From Bacteroidales bacterium UBA3543 (GTDB lineage: Bacteria; Bacteroidota; Bacteroidia; Bacteroidales; UBA932), in the NCBI GenBank assembly GCA_002376715.1, contig DFOK01000017.1, positions 1-7,394 on the forward strand: DNA of 7,394 nucleotides. The letters are read 5' to 3'. Position numbers and translations under genes: made by a program. Each line of letters starts with the position of its first letter. The first letter of the stretch is position 1. Under the pieces are notes generated by a model, which saw only the letters and a list, made by a program, of their open reading frames with translations, ran no database searches and was not told the DNA's origin. Of this stretch, positions 5,801 through 7,394 are shown piece by piece.

Positions 5801-6152
5801 TGCGAGTGTCGGTGAGAAAACTATCCGGCACTGAAGCCATCACCCCTTTTTCGCCTGCAGGATTTGCATCTCCTATGCGTTCAACAACCTTGACATCGTC
5901 AACTTTTGTGATACATATCCTGCGTATTGTACCATCGACCAGCATTTCACAGGCACCGCATTTACCGATACCGCATTCCATGGAACGATGACGGCCTAAA
6001 AGACTGTGCTGATGAATCGGATATCCCGCCTGGTGAAGTGCCGCGGCGATAGTATGGCCCCTCTGTCCTCGAACAGGAGTGCCTTCAAATAGAAATTCCA
6101 CAAGATCTTCCTGTGGAATATCCAGAATGGGGTGATTTGTTATTTTATACAT
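2868..6152 (-). CDS. Fused flavin/iron-sulfur dehydrogenase (HcnABC/NoxAB-like)
   Basis: The 1094-residue protein joins domains that are usually separate subunits. In order: a 2Fe-2S domain with Cys60, 65, 68 and 80 (CGIGKCGAC); an FAD/NAD(P)-binding disulfide-reductase-like domain with GAGPAG (129-134) and a second Rossmann motif GAGNIG (276-281); a ferredoxin-like insert with Cys503, 506, 509, 513 followed by Pro (CIGCMDCVSQCP) and a second, unusual Cys set 469, 475, 478, 482; a BFD-type 2Fe-2S domain with Cys623, Cys625, Cys659 and Cys664; and a C-terminal DAO-type FAD domain with GGGIAG (727-732), an AGGRPAFS motif (761-768) and the closing GMRGHGF (1049-1055). Related enzymes oxidise amino or imino acids (glycine in HcnABC, opines in NoxAB, proline and hydroxyproline, sarcosine). 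The substrate here cannot be read from sequence. No signal peptide or membrane segment is seen. It is a single-gene unit with its own promoter at 6178-6208, divergent from the lipoprotein at 6300. Its TAG stop lies in the heptad array. Confidence 0.9.
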   Translation of the reverse strand: MYKITNHPILDIPQEDLVEFLFEGTPVRGQRGHTIAAALHQAGYPIHQHSLLGRHRSMECGIGKCGACEMLVDGTIRRICITKVDDVKVVERIGDANPAGEKGVMASVPDSFLTDTRKRTYRTTVAIIGAGPAGLAVREELNKAGVDNLVIDNNDKIGGQFLMQTHQFFFFERERKFGGMRGFDIAETLAGDNQEGIFLDSTVWDILEGKLIAVKNIATQEIFYVEADQLVIATGALPFMPPLKNDDVPGVYTAAVVQRMMNKEYTLLGKNILTVGAGNIGYLTSYQAMQAGANVKAIIEAMPHEGGFPVQANRVRRLGIPIMTSHVLLEAIPNEDRSGIIGAIIARCENFKAIPGTERRIDDIDCINICTGLNPDNQLLRKGQEVFGLACHGVGDAVRIGEGTSAVLRGRQCAFEIMQALGLRINYDDYLTISKEYIDSQQHPKRILEEPRKPSAERMAKGGFVLMDCIYGFACNPCSFACRHGAITKSSTSTVPFIDYDKCIGCMDCVSQCPGLAIFGYRTEKKQLYLPIEYFAENGSEVFLVDNDGKKIGEGIIERILKKPNRTNVAIVKATQIYDESSPEDLLKVRGFIVKEHYPEPLELKPVSKGDSDGKELADTFICHCEDVNLEQLLKMMGNRTSITAQELKHITRIGMGVCRGSRCLQRARQALRNHGIEVIGEFTPRGPMANLVEIGAVSNREGGGTFITSDRFTKQAPVKVGAFVAGGGIAGSATFRYLAEAGFAPILINMDHGSSWRNIAGGRPAFSLPALADIAKHNLEIFKDLHSRGNIDYRLIRYISFAHDEATYKALEASIAWSDAYMVEKKDFKREISDYFNPNLDIYSHALISNDCWQASPGRTIDLVRHLGIEAGGTVFENTQLVNVSKKGDLYELLVKFPDGKYIRYQTEIFVNALGANAEKFAKQLGIETGLFPVRHQAFITKRLPLLGKNGAPLDMLIDRRKYKGFSAVYGQQLADTGQIIGCASPANDATDTLRNLKVGTREFIEIVAEVFSDWIPQLRGMSFQAMWSGYYIEPRYIVDPARGLFMGMRGHGFMLSQYIAKLYVDSLLGREVPDYFRKLALDGPGLSEQAFK

Positions 6153-6177
6153 AAAACAAAGTGCGTTATAGAATTGC

Positions 6178-6208
6178 CAAAATTAGTCTTTTTTTATAGA
6201 AAAAGAAA
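6178..6208 (-). promoter_or_regulatory. Promoter of the dehydrogenase gene
   Basis: On the minus strand TTTC (6208-6205), a 19-base spacer and TAATTTTG (6185-6178) match the Bacteroidetes -33/-7 pattern with one mismatch. A start about seven bases downstream would leave a leader of roughly 20 bases before the ATG at 6152, so there is little room for a leader-based control element. Confidence 0.6.
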
Positions 6209-6263
6209 CTTTTTCAAAATAGTCCGTTTCAACACGTGTAGTTTGAAGTAAAGAAGATATCTT
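6199..6263. promoter_or_regulatory. Three inverted repeats between divergent genes
   Basis: The 147-base gap between the divergent genes holds GAAAAAG-AAA-CTTTTTC (6199-6215), the palindrome ACACGTGT (6232-6239) and the palindrome AAGATATCTT (6254-6263). The first overlaps the -33 box of the minus-strand promoter, where a bound protein could block RNA polymerase. A TAGTTTG box (6239-6245), one base short of the -7 consensus, may belong to the plus-strand gene. No regulator gene lies beside them, so an operator role is inference. Confidence 0.35.
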
Positions 6264-6288
6264 GCGACAGTGTTAAACTAGATAAAAT

Positions 6289-6293
6289 GGAGG
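6289..6293 (+). promoter_or_regulatory. Shine-Dalgarno-like GGAGG
   Basis: GGAGG lies six bases before the ATG at 6300 and fixes that start. Such sites are uncommon in Bacteroidales, and the other genes in this window lack one. Confidence 0.6.
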
Positions 6294-6299
6294 TAAACA

Positions 6300-7358
6300 A
6301 TGAAAAGATTTGTGCTGATGGGGGTTTTATTCTCCATCATTATGGCATCCTGCAATATGGGTGCCTTTGACGAAAGGCAAGCATCGCTTTCCTTCTCTTT
6401 TGCTATGCCACTGAAAACTACCGTTACTAAAGCCGGATCCCTGCCGGACACCAATTCATTCATTCTGCTGGTCAAGAGCAACACCGGAGAGACTCTTTAC
6501 AACGGACTTTACGGTTCCAGACCGGCGGAAATTAAAGTGCCCGCAGGAACATACGAGGTCTCAGTACGCTCTATCGAATTTGAAAAGCCCGCATTTGAGA
6601 CTCCACAGTACGGTGATAGCAAGGTCATCGTAGTCTCGAACGGAGAAAAGGTCTCCGTAGCCTTTCTTTGCAAACAGCTCAATTCGGGCATGAGGTTCTC
6701 CTTTTCGGAAAACTTTCTCAAAAAGTATAACAGCGGATACCTTTTGTTGGAACAGGAGGCCGGCAACCTGGAATATCTCTTTACAGAACAGCGCACCGCC
6801 TATCTTAAAGCAGGAAACGTCAGCATCTGCTACAAGAGCAATACGGGCAGTATGCCACTCTTCAGCCGCACTCTTGGAGCCGGTGAAATCCATAACATCA
6901 CACTGGAAGCATCGGCAGCCGAATCCGCTTCGGAGTTTACAATAAAAGTGGACACAACTGTTGTGTATATCAATGAAAAAGTAGTCATAGGCGAAGAGTT
7001 CAGCGGTGCCGATGGAAGCAGTACACAAAAGGCGGTTTCAATATCCCAAGCTAAAAATCGTATCGGTGACACACTCTGGGTCTGGGGATACATCGTAGGC
7101 GGTGATATGAGTTCAACATCGGTGACATTTGTCGGCCCGTTTACTAAGGATTCTCATATCGCTATTGCGGAAAATGCCTCTGAAAAGAGCCGTGATGCCT
7201 GTTTTTCAGTCGAACTCTCCAAAACCGCCGTAAAAAGCGCCCTAAATCTGGTCTCAAATCCCTCCAACCTCGGACGTAAGGTTTTTCTCAAGGGAGTGGT
7301 TGTGGAATCCTATTTTGGCCTAAACGGCCTGAAAAAAGTATCGGAGTATAGTATGTAG
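6300..7358 (+). CDS. DUF4493/DUF6359-type lipoprotein
   Basis: The 352-residue product is a predicted lipoprotein. Residues 1-18 form a signal peptide ending MASC (Cys18), with Met at the -3 position instead of the usual Leu. Residues about 40-225 match the DUF4493 pattern: SFILLVKSNTGETLYNG (53-69), GSRPAEIKVPAGTYEVSV (72-89) and AFETPQYGDSKVIVV (98-112). Residues about 245-350 match DUF6359: IGDTLWVWGYIVGGDMSS (255-272), DACFSVEL (299-306), LGRKVFLKG (324-332) and GLKKVSEY (343-350). Both are Bacteroidales families of unknown function in exported proteins, recognised here by memory of their motifs. A surface or periplasmic location is likely. The start is supported by GGAGG at 6289. The final residues Ser-Met and the TAG stop come from the tandem repeat that begins at 7348. 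The C-terminal domain appears complete, so little or nothing is lost. Confidence 0.85.
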   Translation: MKRFVLMGVLFSIIMASCNMGAFDERQASLSFSFAMPLKTTVTKAGSLPDTNSFILLVKSNTGETLYNGLYGSRPAEIKVPAGTYEVSVRSIEFEKPAFETPQYGDSKVIVVSNGEKVSVAFLCKQLNSGMRFSFSENFLKKYNSGYLLLEQEAGNLEYLFTEQRTAYLKAGNVSICYKSNTGSMPLFSRTLGAGEIHNITLEASAAESASEFTIKVDTTVVYINEKVVIGEEFSGADGSSTQKAVSISQAKNRIGDTLWVWGYIVGGDMSSTSVTFVGPFTKDSHIAIAENASEKSRDACFSVELSKTAVKSALNLVSNPSNLGRKVFLKGVVVESYFGLNGLKKVSEYSM

Positions 7359-7394
7359 TGGGTAGTGGGTAGTGGGTAGTGGGTAGTGTGTAGT
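7348..7394 (+). repeat. Near-perfect tandem heptamer GTAGTGG
   Basis: After a divergent first unit ATAGTAT (7348-7354) come four exact GTAGTGG units (7355-7382), GTAGTGT (7383-7389) and a partial GTAGT cut by the window edge. The stop codon of the preceding gene (TAG, 7356-7358) lies in the first GTAGTGG. This is the most regular of the heptad arrays here and carries the same core as the minus-strand reading of 2839-2870. Slippage could change its copy number without altering the protein. Confidence 0.9.

Noticed and set aside
6561..7028. Minus-strand 155-residue open frame
   Set aside because: It is antisense to the DUF4493 lipoprotein and has no recognisable domain. The plus-strand frame has a signal peptide and ribosome site.
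1..7394. tRNA, rRNA, insertion sequence or integrase
   Set aside because: No cloverleaf or rRNA sequence, transposase-like frame or long terminal inverted repeat was seen.

Overview
The window looks like a chromosomal segment of a Bacteroidales bacterium (a Bacteroides/Parabacteroides/Dysgonomonadaceae-like relative). This rests on two outer-surface lipoproteins of families typical of that order (a fimbrillin-like protein and a DUF4493/DUF6359 protein), Bacteroidetes-type promoter elements (-33 TTTG / -7 TAnnTTTG), and mostly absent Shine-Dalgarno sites. I cannot name the species.

Layout. Bases 1-895 are mostly non-coding. They hold short heptad-periodic repeats, a minus-strand Rho-independent terminator with promoter-like boxes that could delimit a very small RNA or the end of a decayed gene, and one possible 57-residue membrane microprotein. 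Bases 896-2599 form a two-gene plus-strand unit: a 51-residue companion protein and a 503-residue lipoprotein with a fimbrillin-like N-terminus and a FISUMP/DUF1566-type (C-type-lectin-like) C-terminus. A strong hairpin terminator follows at 2682-2726. Bases 2727-2870 are filled entirely by a degenerate array of 7-base units. A convergent minus-strand gene (2868-6152) encodes a 1094-residue fused flavin/iron-sulfur dehydrogenase. A 147-base divergent intergenic region with three inverted repeats and a good minus-strand promoter separates it from a plus-strand lipoprotein gene (6300-7358). That gene runs into a near-perfect tandem array of GTAGTGG at the window end.

How the parts relate. The two lipoproteins are probably exported to the outer membrane surface and may be adhesive or structural. 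The dehydrogenase is a cytoplasmic or membrane-associated redox enzyme that merges into one chain what HcnABC/NoxAB/hydroxyproline-dehydrogenase-type systems usually encode as separate subunits. No functional link between it and the lipoproteins is visible beyond sharing a divergent promoter region with the second one.

The most unusual signal is the family of 7-base-period arrays, seen in at least four places (25-87, 780-849, 2727-2870, 7348-7394) and perhaps a fifth (464-512). Two of them begin exactly at a gene's 3' end, in the same orientation relative to that gene, and supply its TAG stop codon. Because 7 is not a multiple of 3, the TAGTNNG units place TAG in all three sense frames. The second item is the C-terminal tract of the 503-residue lipoprotein, whose run of NNC codons resembles the variable region of a diversity-generating retroelement target, although no reverse transcriptase or template repeat lies in the window.
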